Assembly: GCF_022539665.2 (NCBI RefSeq)
Contig: NC_081332.1
Span: 7,034,303-7,098,302, forward strand
DNA: 64,000 nucleotides
Direction: 5' to 3'
Source of the DNA: Daphnia carinata
Lineage: Eukaryota > Arthropoda > Branchiopoda > Diplostraca > Daphniidae
Under the pieces are notes generated by a model, which had not been told where the DNA came from, did no database searches, and was given only the letters and a program-made list of their open reading frames with translations. Of the stretch, positions 50,264-61,014 are shown piece after piece. The number at the start of each line of letters is the position of its first letter. Positions within the stretch are counted from its first letter, which is position 1. The translations under genes and the position numbers were made by a program.

Positions 50264-51533
50264 ATGCCCAGCTGTCGCTGCGTTAAGGGCGATTACTTGC
50301 GTTGCTCTTGCTCGGTTGCTGGTCGTTTTTGTTCACTCTACTGCAAGTGCGGAGCTACACGTCCTTGTAAAATCACACCAGTGGTCAACGTTCCTATCTC
50401 ACAACTTACGATGGCGAATCAACAGTTGATTGATGCTCTCACGGCTCTGACTGGGTACATGAATATTAACCAGCAGGCACAAACAGCAGCCCATAACCAG
50501 CTTCACCAAGACTTAATCGTGCAGCAGCAGGCTCATCAGGATCTCTTGGCTCAGCTAGCCAATCCGCCCGTCGTTCAGCAAGCTGCTCAACAGGGGCCCC
50601 GCTCTTCAGCTGTTTTGGCCATTCCAGTGCACACTGGCCAGGCTACGGATAATCTCACCGATTGGCTTTCCATCCCCAATCGCACTGCCGTGGCTGAGGT
50701 ATGGGCGGACGATGTCAAGCTGAGAGTGGCCATCGGTAAACTGTCCGGTCCGGCTTTGCGTTGGCAGGACATGACGGGACATGGTTATGCTCTATGGCCA
50801 GGTTGGCTGGCGGCCTTGCAGGCTACTTTTCAGCTGCGTTTATCCTAGGTTCAATGGTGCCTGCAGATCGAAAGCCGTGTTCAACTGCCGAATGAGTCGG
50901 GAGCTCAATACGCCCTTGAGAAGATGCGGCTGTGTAACTTGTGCCCTCATCAGTTGCCTGTGGTGGAAGCCGCCAATTACCTAAGCAAGGGGCTCTATCA
51001 TCCAGATCAAAGAGCGATCATGCTCGCTAACCCCCCTCCCCACCGATTTAGCCCCGTTCATTGTGCGTATTCGTGACTTGGAAGCCATTGGCAACAACAC
51101 CATAACTCCGCAGGCCCCTCCTGTTCCACATGTGGGCTCTCTCGCGACTCAGCCTGATTTGGCAAGTGTGCTGAAGACTTTCGGCGAGCAAATCATCCAG
51201 ATCAAGCAAGACGTCCGTGAAGTAGCTCGGGCAGTCGGTCAACCTCCAACTACTTCGTGGCGCAATCCATCTCCACGGCTATTAGGCCCAACTCATGCTG
51301 GCCCGTCAGCTGCGTTTAGCCCACGTCCAGCGTACAACGAAGTTTTCGCCCGACGCCCTCGCCTTCCTTTGGACGAGATCACATGCTACAACTGCAACTA
51401 CAAGGGTCACTACGCTGTGGATTGCCCAGAACCCCGACGCCCAACGCGTCCACCACCAGTCGTCGTTTCTTATTCTTATCCGGAAAACGACGCAGCCGGC
51501 CCATGGGGGCAGGACCAGCTCGATCATCAGTAA
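50264..51533 (+). pseudogene. gag of gypsy element 3, with stop and frameshift
   Basis: The ATG at 50,264 opens a cysteine-rich segment (CRCVKGDYLRCSCSVAGRFC, then SLYCKCG) before an internal ATG at 50,411 (MANQQLIDALTALTGYMNIN), the likely gag core start by analogy with element 2. TAG at about 50,846-50,848 interrupts the capsid, but the same frame continues (VQWCLQIESRVQLPNESGAQ). A frameshift near 51,030, in a C-run, moves reading to 51,063-51,533. This last part ends with zinc knuckle CYNCNYKGHYAVDC. Confidence 0.85.
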
Positions 51534-53152
51534 TTCCAGTCCCTCACCCGACTAAGCTAGCAATGGTTTCCGTCAACGTTGCACAGGTCGGGGATGTACA
51601 TGCCATGGTGGATAGTGGCGCAATGGTCAGTGTTGTTCGTAAAGATATTGTTGAGAGCATTCTAAAAGAAGAAAACAAGTTTGGCGGTCATGTCGTAGGT
51701 TTCTACAAAATAAAAGTCCCTGTTGTTGGTGAAATGGCGCTCTCAGTTCGGTTTGAAGGCGTTGCGGCCGAGTTGAAGCGAGTTAAGATTGTAGAAAATT
51801 CTCTGTACGACATGATTTTGGGAGCCGAGTGGCTCGAAAAAGGGCGCATTATTGTTTACGCAGAAGGCGGACGGCTCACGGCTCCTGTCCGCCCTCACAG
51901 ATTAGACCTTTCTCTCAAGAAGTTGGACACATCAGAACCCTCGATCCAAGATTTTTGTGCAGTAGTGTCTATTTCAATGGTTCCTGGCCTCGTCGCTGAC
52001 GACGATATCCAGGACGATGCATTTTTAGTAACTTCACCAGTAAGGGAAATTCCGGCGATGGGCCTTGGTCTCAAGTCGGACTGGCTAGTGTCCGGAGCTT
52101 CTCGCAACAGCCGTTGTTCGACGTATCAACGTACACTGGATCCAATCGTGGAGGAGGTGCCGGAGTCCTCGTTGCCGGATTCGTTTGGGGATTTCCTTGT
52201 CTCTATTTCGCTTGACAACGATCTTCCGGCTTCTCCAATTCCATTCTACGCTAACGTAAGGAAGCGAACGGTCTTGCCACCGGGAGGCATGCGGTTCATC
52301 ATGACGGATGTTCCATGTACAATGGGAGACGTTTGGATAGTAACCAAGTCCTTCTCATCTCAACCGTCTCGTGAATGGATTATTCCAAATTGCATTGTCA
52401 CTGCCAGTAAGAGGGCTCTTTACATCCCGGTAGTTAATCTGAGCAGTCAGCCTCTCCAATGGAACGAGGGTAATGCACTAGCGAGCGTTGAATTACTACG
52501 CACCTCTGTAATCCCTCTTAATACGGCCAACGACGTGAGTGACACTGTTTGTAGTGTCGCTGTCTCCTCTTCACCCCCTCCCATACCAGAAGACATCAAG
52601 AAGAACCTCGTCGTCGGTGATAACGTTACCGCAGAGCAGCGCGAACGGCTTTTTAAACTTTTGGATCGTCATTCCGACTCTTTCGTTGACCAGAAATCTG
52701 TCCCGACTCACGGAAACGAGCACTGTATAGATACGGGCGATTATCGACCGATTGGATCCACTCTTCGCCGGACGTCTGCTTGCGAACGTCGTCTCATTAG
52801 TTCCAAAGTGAACGACATGCTCGAAAAGGACGTAATTGAACGCTCCAACAGCCCATGGGCGGCCCAAGTGGTCATGGTTCCAAAAAAGGACGGATCCCGG
52901 CGATTCTGTATTGACTATCGCCCTATCAACTCCAAAACACGACGCGATCTCTACCCCCTTCCACGAATCGACGAAATCCTAGAGAGAGTTACTAGTACCG
53001 GCGACAAAAAGGGGAATAAATTCATGTCCTCTCTCGACTTGAAAAATGGATTCTGGCAAGTCCCCATTCGTGAATGCGACCGCGAGAAAACTGCTTTCGT
53101 GACCACTGACGGACTGTTTCACTTCAAACGGATGCCATTCGGCTCCGAATAA
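51533..53152 (+). pseudogene. Protease and N-terminal RT of gypsy element 3, catalytic RT centre missing
   Basis: The frame (open from 51,383) holds protease DVHAMVDSGAMVSVVRKDIV and LYDMILGAEWL, a linker, then RT: SPWAAQVVMVPKKDGSRRFC, IDYRPINSKTRRDLYPLPRI and FMSSLDLKNGFWQVPIRECD. After HFKRMPFGSE it stops at TAA 53,150-53,152. The next codons in the same frame (LEAIDRFPIP..) belong to the RT-RNase H connection. About 100 codons, including the YLDD box, are therefore deleted. Confidence 0.9.
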
Positions 53153-55393
53153 CTCGAGGCCATTGACCGCTTCCCTATTCCGACAGACACGAGTTCATTG
53201 AAATCCTTTCTCGGAATAGCCTCTTATTATCGCCGGTTCATCCTGTCGTATGCGTGCTTGGCGGCTCCTCTTCATCACTTGCTAAAAAAAGGAGTGGCTT
53301 GGAGCTGGACGACTACTGAGCAACGGGCTATGCGGGATATACAGGGCGCGCTTATGGTAGCACCTACTCTGGCCTGTGATGACGACGAATGCCGGCTGGA
53401 GTTGAAGACGGACGCCAGCAAGCTTGGATTGGGGGCTGTCCTCAGCAGAGTTGACACCGACGGAGAGCGACCAATCACCTTCATCAGTCGCGGAACCTCT
53501 TCAGCTGAACAAAACTACTGCAGCAACGAGTTGGAATGCTGTGCACTCGTATGGGTTCTAAGAAAGCTTCGCCATCATCTATACGGACGAAAATTTACCG
53601 TCTGGACCGACAACATCGCCCTCAAGTGGCTTCACTCAAAAAGAGATGTAGAAGGCAAGCTGGCCCGTTGGTTTCTTGCCTTGCAGGATTACGACATTGA
53701 AGTCCACCATCTCAAAGGAGATTTGAACGTTGTTGCTGACGCCCTCTCACGGTATCCTGTTGGTGCCCCTGAGTACACGGATCCAACCGATCGTATGGTT
53801 TGTGCCCTAGTTGGCAGTTACCACCCACCGGAAGAGGTAGCACTTCTCCAGCAAGGGGACTCTTCTCTTCGGAAAATTATTTTGCGTCTCCGCGATTCTC
53901 CAGCTGATCCCGTCTTTCAACTTCACAAACACTGCCTCTATCGGAAGAATTGCGGATCGGGACTTCCTCGCTTGTTAGTGGTGCCATCGTTTCTCCGTCG
54001 TGACGTCCTTCATGCGTGCCATGACGAGCCGAGTGGGGGGCACATGGGCATCGACAAAACATTGGCCAAAGTGTCCCTGTGTTATTGGTGGCCGGGACTT
54101 AGAAAGAGTGTCGTCGCCTATGTGTCCTCCTGCCCTCATTGCCAGTTCAACAAGCCGATGAGCGGGCGGCCGGTTGGCAAATTAATGTCGATCCCTCCAC
54201 CAAAGGAACCGTTTGACACGCTGGGAGCGGATCACCTAGGGCCCTTCAAACTTACCGCTCGCAGAGACCTACACGTTTTCGTCCTGATCGACTATTTAAC
54301 TAAGTGGTTGATGGCGATCCCTGTCCCAGATTTAACTACAGAATCAGTCATCCGGGCCCTTCGTGAACAAGTCATTCCCCAGCATGGAATGATGAAAAGA
54401 ATCATTACGGACAAAGGACCCGCTTTTACTGCGCACTCATTGGCTTTAGAATTGAATCGACTCGGAGTACGGCATGTCCTGACGACCACGGAACGCCCTC
54501 AGACGAACGGTTTGGTCGAACGGTCAAACCGCACATTGGTGTCTGCCGTGAAAGGATTCATCAACGTGGAGCAGAATGACTGGGATGAACATCTTCCGGC
54601 TGCGACGCTTTGCATCAACACCGCAAAGCAATCCTCCACCCGTTATTCACCGTTTGAACTTGTCCATGGGCGCCCAGCTAGGCTACCGCATCAATCTGCT
54701 TTTTCTTGGCCTACGGCTTCTTCCGTGTCTCCTCGCGAATTTCATCGCCGCGTCTTTAAGTGGCGTTGGATTGCCCGCCGCCTGATTGAAGAGTCTCAAA
54801 GAAAAAGCAAGCTGCGCTATGACCAACGTCATCGTCATGCCCGGCGGTTCGAGAAGGGAGAATTGGTTCTTGTTGTCAGAAACATCAGGATCGTTGGTCG
54901 GACAAAGAAACTGCTGCCCAAATTCATGGGGCCTTTCCAGATTGTTCGCCCCAAGTGTGAAAACACTTACCTTGTCGAAGACGTCCCTGCCTTCCGCAGG
55001 CGACGAACTTGGAATCGGTTTAATGCCCACGTCGCGCAGCTCCGCCCCTTTTATGTCCGTGAAGAAATTGACTGGTGCCCCGAGGATGACTCTGATGTGT
55101 CGGACAGCGGTTTGGTGGATAACGGTATGGCGGACGCTCCGGCCGCCCGACACTTAAATAGGACGACTGCGAACGACACCACCGCTGACAGTCCGTTGGA
55201 AGACATGCGCACGGATACACTCAGCAAAGAGGCGAATTCAAAAACCCGGCGAGCGCACCTGATACTGCTGTCCCATCCCCGTTGGTCGGCCCGGCTGCTG
55301 TCCCTCAAATTCCGGTCTCTACTCGACTGGGTCGCACGGTTTTCCGTCCTACTCGATTCCGCGATTTTATCAGCCCACTATTTCATTAATTAA
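53153..55393 (+). pseudogene. RNase H and integrase of gypsy element 3
   Basis: In frame with the upstream half after one stop. It reads KSFLGIASYYRRF, RNase H (LKTDASKLGLGAVLSRVDTD, NELECCALVWVLRKL, LNVVADALSRYP), integrase zinc part (HACHDEPSGGHMGIDKTLAK, CPHCQFNK) and core GADHLGPF, IITDKGPAF and QTNGLVERSNRTL (D, D, E present). It then has GPFQIVRP and RRTWNRFNAHVAQLRPFY, and ends at 55,393. The integrase looks intact; the lesion lies upstream in RT. It is closely related in layout to element 2. Confidence 0.9.
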
Positions 55394-55600
55394 TTTGGTA
55401 TATTTCATGCAAGTTTTGTCGCATCCTTTTTTCCGTTTTGAACTGTGAAACTATGTCTTTGATGGCACATTTTTGTTTCGTTTTTAATGCCATGTTTTTG
55501 TCATGTGGTGGCCTTCCTCGTCCGCATAACCTTTTTTCTTTTTTCACTCAGAGTGCCTTTTGCTTCTTTTTTTCATTTTTTTGGGTCAGGAAAGGCCGAA

Positions 55601-55817
55601 TGTTGGGACCCGGCCCAAGTGTACCTGTTTTTTCCTCCTAGATGGCGTGAGTGCCTCTTTCTCTCTTACCCCCTTTTTTGGCCTTGCCGAGGCAGTGTGG
55701 GTAGTTTCGAATGGAACGAAGGATCACGCGTTAGCTGAGTCCGATCGTTCAGAGAAATTAATACAGAATTGAAGCGATTCACGATTTACGAACGTTATTG
55801 GCAGCCGAGCTGCAACA
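55601..55817 (+). repeat. 3' LTR of gypsy element 3
   Basis: Pairs with 49,096-49,312. Preceded by GTCAGGAAAGGCCGAA, a weak polypurine tract, and followed by ATAC. Confidence 0.93.
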
Positions 55818-56027
55818 ATACTTACCTGTACCGTTCCTCCACTCTTCAACAAAGACGTCGCGGCGGGATGGGATCCACTCCCCTTCGGCGCCGGTAAGGA
55901 CAATCCACAATGGCGGTGACCACGTATGCGAAAATTTTCTTCAAGCGTGGGCGGCACGTGGGTCCGATGTGGGCGACTTTGTAAAAGTCGTTCGATGGCC
56001 TACTAAGATCCCTTTTCTGACACCAAT

Positions 56028-56380
56028 TGTTACGGATGTAGCCGGCGTTGTACCCAGAAGCCTGACAACGAGCACGGATAGTCGCTGAGGCGGAAATATA
56101 GTTGGATAATTCCAAAAGTCAGGCAAGACGAAGTGTATTAGTCAGGGGAAACAAATTGACACACTTTCACACAAGTTCGCGAAGGGAAGCCAGCGCTTAA
56201 CGCAAAGCTCCTTCTTTCAACCACACAGTAGACGGCGAGATCACAGACTGCCCCGCGTAACTGCGAGCAGACGACCCGTCGCCTACATTCCGGTTGGCCA
56301 TCTGTTGAGGGGAAATGGAATCGGGACACGAGATGGGGGTACATGACAGGACACTGTTATGGGGTATGATACTTGTAACA
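56028..56380 (-). repeat. 5' LTR of gypsy element 2
   Basis: Pairs with 42,343-42,695. Just inside, on -, the sequence reads TTGGTGTCAGAAAAGGGATC, the expected primer-binding position. It is followed on + by the AAAG duplication and then by transposon B sequence. Confidence 0.95.
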
Positions 56381-56930
56381 AAAGCTTCGTCATTTTCACA
56401 TCCTGCCCTCCACTTTCTAAAATCATGAAAACCTTTCATAATTATTTGTGGATAAAATTTACGGTCAAAATTGATCAAGTTTGCACCAATCGATAGCTCT
56501 TGTTAAGGGCTGTCCATTCCTGTTAAATTTACGTGCAACTTTCAGAAAAGAAAAAAGTTTAAGAGTATCATCCATTTTTGTGTTTTTATCTGTTGGGTCC
56601 ATTACAGCCCTAGATCGAAAAAATCAAATTTTGCTTTTAAATTTTTTCTGTTTTTGAAAATGTTTACAAAAATCACACAGAAATGGATAGTTCTTATAAA
56701 GGGCTATGGATTGCCATCAAATCTAGCGAACACCGTAATGCTTCTTTGTTCTTCTTGTATTGTTATAGTTATACATATATTTATTTTTGTAATCCCTTCT
56801 TGCTTTGAATACCGAACTTTGCTGACAAATAAGACTAAATTTGTTTACTTTTATCTACTGTATTTTTCTTTGTCGTATATATTGTATACATTATGTTATT
56901 GGACAAATTTATGGTTAGTAACCTTCGCAC
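56381..56930. mobile_element. DNA transposon B, continuation after the gypsy insertion
   Basis: From 56,385 the sequence continues the alignment to the right arm of element A that broke off at 42,342: TTTCTAAAATCATGAAA, the hairpin pair, and later TTATGTTATTGGACAAATTT, which resembles 39,618 on. Similarity fades near 56,920. No palindromic terminus is seen here; instead the 3' end of a KDZ gene follows, so B may extend to include that gene (inference). Confidence 0.55.
56492..56706. repeat. Paired-hairpin motif in transposon B
   Basis: Hairpin 2 type at 56,492-56,513 (GATAGCTCTT-GTT-AAGGGCTGTC, with G-U-type pairs) and hairpin 1 type at 56,685-56,706 (GGATAGTTCTT-AT-AAAGGGCTAT, imperfect) lie 193 bases apart, in the same order as the right arm of element A. 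Confidence 0.7.
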
Positions 56931-56994
56931 TACTCCCTTGAAAAAAATAGAAGGGATAAACCAAACGTACAATTTGATTATGAGCGCAGCTGTA

Positions 56995-57007
56995 TTTATT
57001 CTTTATT
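56995..57007 (-). promoter_or_regulatory. Polyadenylation signals of the left KDZ gene
   Basis: Two AATAAA hexamers on - (56,995-57,000 and 57,002-57,007) lie about 50 bases downstream of the stop codon at 57,053. Confidence 0.55.
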
Positions 57008-57052
57008 TTCACAGAAACACGGAGTTAAAGCGAGGTATCAGTTGAACATACC

Positions 57053-60000
57053 TCATTCCACAGTTGAATTAAAACTATTATCAGCTTCGTCGGAAGAACT
57101 AGAATCCGCAATTTCAGTTCCTTCAAACGTAATACCAAAATTGCTTTCCCCATCATCTTCTGAAGTGGTATCCGAATCCGACGTGTTTTCGTTGAGGTTG
57201 CTCCTGTCCATTGTTTGACGAATTTCAGGGCTTGGTACATTTATAATGCCACAAGACCATGATGATGCGTCTTCCAAGAGAGCACCAATTCTGGAACTTT
57301 CTCTTCTTAAAAGGTTCACTTTCCCTTTGTAAAACGGTTTATCTTGTTGTGCGTCGGGTTGAATTCTTCTGTATCTCTTCGGAAAGTAACTTTTTCTTGT
57401 CACAAAGTCCAATGTAGAAATGCTCCATTTCCTTTTTAACTTGAATAATTTCTTCACGACTTCTCTGATGAAACATCCAAGCATCGATGAGGTGATATTT
57501 CAATTGAAATGAAACTGAAACAAAGAATGTAATTTTAATTTCTGGTATAAGCCATGTAGGTCTAATATAAACAGGAAATACTTTCAGAAGAAGACTGCCA
57601 GGGAAAAATTCCATTGTAACAATTTTCTATCGTTACTTTTTCACTATCGAGTATTGTCTGCTCATTTATTGTTCCAATGATGATTTGGACTTTCTCGGAA
57701 CATTTCTGCAACTGCCTTTTGAACTCTGATCGCGACTTGGAGCTGTCTGAGAAAGATTATCAATATTATTGGTTTAGGAATGATCTTACTGCTATATAAG
57801 TGCTCTTACCTGCCTCCTTCGCTATACGATTTTTTAAATTCCTCATTAGCAGATGTGTCGCTTCGAGACTCTTCCTTGCAACATCAAGAGGAGTTTTTTT
57901 AGTAATCCTCTTCCCTGCAAACGAAAAACAAAAGAAAATCAGCCTTTTTTATTAGTAAGATTTTATTAGGAAGAGTATGATTGCATGATATTAACATTAC
58001 TCTGGCAGCGAGACGCTTCGTTCCGGAGGTCTTCAAGAATTTTGGGAAGTTGAGGCACAACTCCTTCGCCAAGACTTTTTTCAAGTTTAAAGATATCCGA
58101 TGTAAGTTGTGGTACTATGGATTCTGCTTGAAATATAAGAAAACTTAATGAATAATCAAAACTAACTTTTCGTCAATCATATCGATAGTACGGATCGCAG
58201 TTTGTTTGATTGGACCACAGCAAAATCTCTTAATTTCTTAGCCGGAGATTTTATCTGCAATAACTTTTTGAGTTTGTATGGAATTTCATCCATAGCCTGC
58301 TGAGCCTGGGGAAAAAAAGATTGTAGAATTTGCGTATTACTTGTTTAGAGACGAATTAATACCTTGGATAGTTTCTCACGGGCTTCGTGCAATTGACGCT
58401 TAGTTTCCTCTAGCCATGTTTGTTTTTGCTTTTCAAACTCTTTATCATAACGAACCGAATCATCAAGAGCCTGGAAATTAAAACACGAAGCGTTGTGAAA
58501 ATGTAATGTTTTAAGTTATTTAAAGAGAAAAACCTACAGCATTATAGAATTTCGCTAGTTGCTTGGCCATTCCGCATTCCTTTCCTTGATTCCAGTAGAT
58601 CATTCCATCGGTTAAATGGTCCCTTCTATCTAATAAAATCAAATTGTTCTAAGAAAAGTACCGACATGGATTAGTAATAAAAACTTACTTGGATTACTCA
58701 TGTGCTTTGTAGTGGATCAATAACGAGACATTTTGGAGTTAGTCTGTTCAGTCGTCTCGCCTGTTGTTGACGCAGCTCCAGTCATCCAATGACCTCCATA
58801 CAAAAGCTAAACCAAAATAAAAGCTGTAATAAGCAAAGAAGGAAACAACCATTATTTTTAAAAACTATTACCTGACAAAACATTGTGTGGGTTTTACCAT
58901 GAAATCGGCTAAGAAATGGAATCATTTCCTTGGTATGTTTTTGGAAATCCTCTGTTTCCAACTTTGTTCCCACATCCTTTGCAAAAGACCAGTAATTGCA
59001 AACAACGTCATAGCAGAAAAATTTGAATTTTTCTTTTAATGCAAAATCGTGCAGATAGAGGATATGCCTGTAGGATTCTCCCTTGTCCATATCAACGGCT
59101 CTCCACAGAACACCGTGACGACAAGTGGAAAACACGATTCCAGTCTCAGCTAGCCCTTTCTTATGACTTGAATCTTCTTTTCCTGCTTTGTACTTAGCGG
59201 AGCCACATGAATCCTTACTGCTTGACCCACACTGCCATAAAAAATAAATTAACACTGCGTTAGTTAGATAGACTGTAAATTTTTATGAACGTAGAGTATG
59301 AACAAAATTGTGACTTACCGGAATTTTTTGCCGCATTAATTTTGGCAACAAAATTCAAAAACTTTATTGTGTCAACAATACCAGCATCTGCGAAGAGGGA
59401 GGGGACATCCACGCTTGAAACAGTTGGATTTTTCTATGGTTAAAAATTTAATTTCACAGTACAATTCTAAATAATGATACTCACCCAAGCGCAGACAGCC
59501 AGCGATACAGCTTCATGTTTCCATCCACATGAATAGCTAATGGACATGTTCCACATGCCAGGCATTTGAATAGTTCCCTTCCATTTATTTCCGTATTAAG
59601 AAGGTAGAGAAGATGGTCATATTGGCGGCTTGCCAGGCCAAACAATTTCCTATCAATTGTTGCGCACTACATAAAAAAAAATGGTTAGTAAAGGTTATTT
59701 TGAAACAAGTACTTGTCAACTAGAAATACTCTATTAGACGTCTTGGAAATTTCAGAGAGGGTTTCAACAAACTTTCTCTCCGATGTGCCGGGAGCTTGGT
59801 GTTTCAAATGGCGCCACATTTGAAGTAATTCACTGGAGAAAAAAGTGAGAGCGATTTTTTGCCAATGTTGGCCACCAGCCAGACACGACGTAATCCGCTT
59901 CGTTGGCATCCTTTTTTTCGCCACATATGGCACACAGGAATATGTAGGTATGAAGATCAAATCTCCCTAGGTATTTAATGAAAGGAGAAAGATTAGATAA

Positions 60001-60692
60001 AATACAAATTTGATAGTCTATAACCCATACCACTTTCAGTTATGATAACTATTCTCCTTTTCCCAGCTGTTAATGAAAAAGCTGTCAAACACTCACATGT
60101 TTGACATCTGAACGATACTGGAAAACATGGAACTGGAACATCTGTAAAATAAGAATTTAAAAATTAAAATAATAAAAATGATTTTAGTTCTAAGTAGCCT
60201 ACTTACCACAAACAATAATTTGGCCTGACAAAACAGATTCTTCAGGTAGGAGAGTCTTTGACGTTTCTTCTTTGTAGAGTGTTCGCAGATGAAAAGGATT
60301 AGATTTGTGAAAAGCTTCATCACATTTCTCACATCTTTTTTTCCTACAATTGCCGCAGGAAATGTAGTGCTGTGAAAGTGGAGCTTGGCAGTCAGCACAC
60401 CAAGATGTTGCAAATGATTGTGATGAAACGAAGGCTTCAAGAAAATTGTGTTTGGCAGAAGCCCAGTCTTTATGAATCTCATTGATTCTTCGAGTCCAAT
60501 TTGATGTTGCAGTTTTAGTTTCTTCCAGTTCTTCGTGAATGAAAGATTCTTGGCACTCAATTAAATTTACTTGTTCTTCAACATAATTAAGGCAATCTTG
60601 GGCAAGATTGTCTTCTGGTGCTTTACTGGAACGAGACTCAACTGGGCAGCAATCCAAAGTTTTTGGAAGAACTCCCCAAAGTTTCTTTTTGA
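57053..60692 (-). pseudogene. KDZ/Zisupton-type transposase gene, left copy, 5'-truncated
   Basis: Multi-exon gene on -. Order: cysteine-rich N-part (WCADCQAPLSQHYISCGNCR, KRCEKCDEAFH), CAICGEKKDANEADYV, then VSGWWPTLAK. Next is the catalytic-type HVDGNMKLYRWLSALG, then CRHGVLWRAVDMDKGESY, YDVVCNYW, SRFHGKTHTMFCQ and TGETTEQTNSK. This ordered set (DGN-x-L-R, CRH, YD-x-x-C, FH-x-x-H-x-x-C, GE-x-x-E-x-x-N) identifies KDZ transposases. An acidic C-terminus ends at 57,053. The first ~70 codons present in the right copy are missing; homology stops at 60,692. A +1 shift after SHFF and a TGA after NSKMSRY break the frame. Confidence 0.8.
57921..60692 (-). repeat. Left arm of a large inverted repeat (visible part)
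   Basis: Every position x pairs with 121,921 - x, up to the window end at 64,000, with no net indel over 2,772 bp. Differences are scattered single bases. Left of 57,921 the partner would lie beyond the window, so the true arm is longer or of unknown length. Confidence 0.93.
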
Positions 60693-60772
60693 ACATGGTC
60701 TCACTACATATGTAGTGAGACCATGTTGTGATTTTTATACTGAGTGATACCAACATGGTCTCACTACATATG
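60691..60772. repeat. Perfect 36-bp palindrome plus a 22-bp half copy at the inverted repeat spacer
   Basis: 60,691-60,726 is a perfect palindrome centred on CATATG, with half-site AACATGGTCTCACTACAT. After 24 bases its first 22 bases are repeated at 60,751-60,772. This runs directly into the KDZ-type palindromic terminus at 60,768-60,787. Confidence 0.9.
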
Positions 60773-60787
60773 TACTAAGTAGTACAT
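60768..60787. repeat. Palindromic terminus of the right KDZ element
   Basis: TATGTACTA-AG-TAGTACATA, the same 9-2-9 arrangement as at 37,296 and 39,808. It is followed by GTCACAGATGCACTTTTTCT, which aligns loosely with the terminus of A and B. It marks the likely 5' end of the right KDZ element. Confidence 0.65.
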
Positions 60788-60873
60788 AGTCACAGATGCA
60801 CTTTTTCTTATGGGCAAAATGCGCTGCGTGTTTGTCAGTTGTTTTTTTTTTGCACTTTGTCTGTACCAAATGC

Positions 60874-60984
60874 GCTGTGCACTTTTCAATTGTTTTTTGT
60901 TTTGATTTTTGCTGTGCACTTTTCAATTGTGTTTTGTTTTGATTTTTGCTGTGCACTTTTCAATTGTGTTTTGTTTTGATTTTT
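60874..60984 (+). repeat. Three tandem 37-bp repeats upstream of the right KDZ gene
   Basis: Units start at 60,874, 60,911 and 60,948, each GCTGTGCACTTTTCAATTGT followed by a GTTTTGTTTTGATTTTT tail. The first unit has one substitution (TTTTTT for GTTTT). They end 30 bases before the start codon, so they lie in the promoter or 5' leader. Confidence 0.9.
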
Positions 60985-61014
60985 GTAACATCAAACCAAA
61001 CGTGTCAAAATAAA

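Larger units (their letters stand above)
49096..55817 (+). mobile_element. Ty3/gypsy element 3 (coding on +), nested in the leader of gypsy element 2
   Basis: LTRs of 217 bp at 49,096-49,312 and 55,601-55,817 start TGTTGGGACCCGG and end CTG(T/C)AACA. They are flanked by a 4-bp duplication ATAC (49,092-49,095 and 55,818-55,821). By eye they differ by about four substitutions and two single-base indels. Order: LTR, leader with a small upstream frame, gag, protease, partial RT, RNase H, integrase, LTR. The RT lacks its catalytic centre and gag has a stop and a frameshift, so this copy is non-autonomous. Confidence 0.94.
42343..56380 (-). mobile_element. Ty3/gypsy element 2 (coding on -), inserted into transposon B and itself interrupted
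   Basis: LTRs of 353 bp at 42,343-42,695 and 56,028-56,380 have perfect inverted ends TGTTAC..GTAACA and differ at about five positions by eye. A 4-bp duplication AAAG flanks them (42,339-42,342 and 56,381-56,384). Without the nested element at 49,096-55,817, its length is ~7.3 kb. On -, the order is 5' LTR, leader, gag, protease, RT, RNase H, integrase, 3' LTR, with no env. Four in-frame stops are seen (near 48,340, 45,735, 45,220 and 45,075), so this copy cannot make a full pol. Confidence 0.94.

Noticed and set aside
60946..61014. N-terminal extension of the right KDZ protein through the 37-bp repeats
   Set aside because: The frame is open but begins without ATG inside a tandem repeat. 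The ATG at 61,015 is the simpler start.
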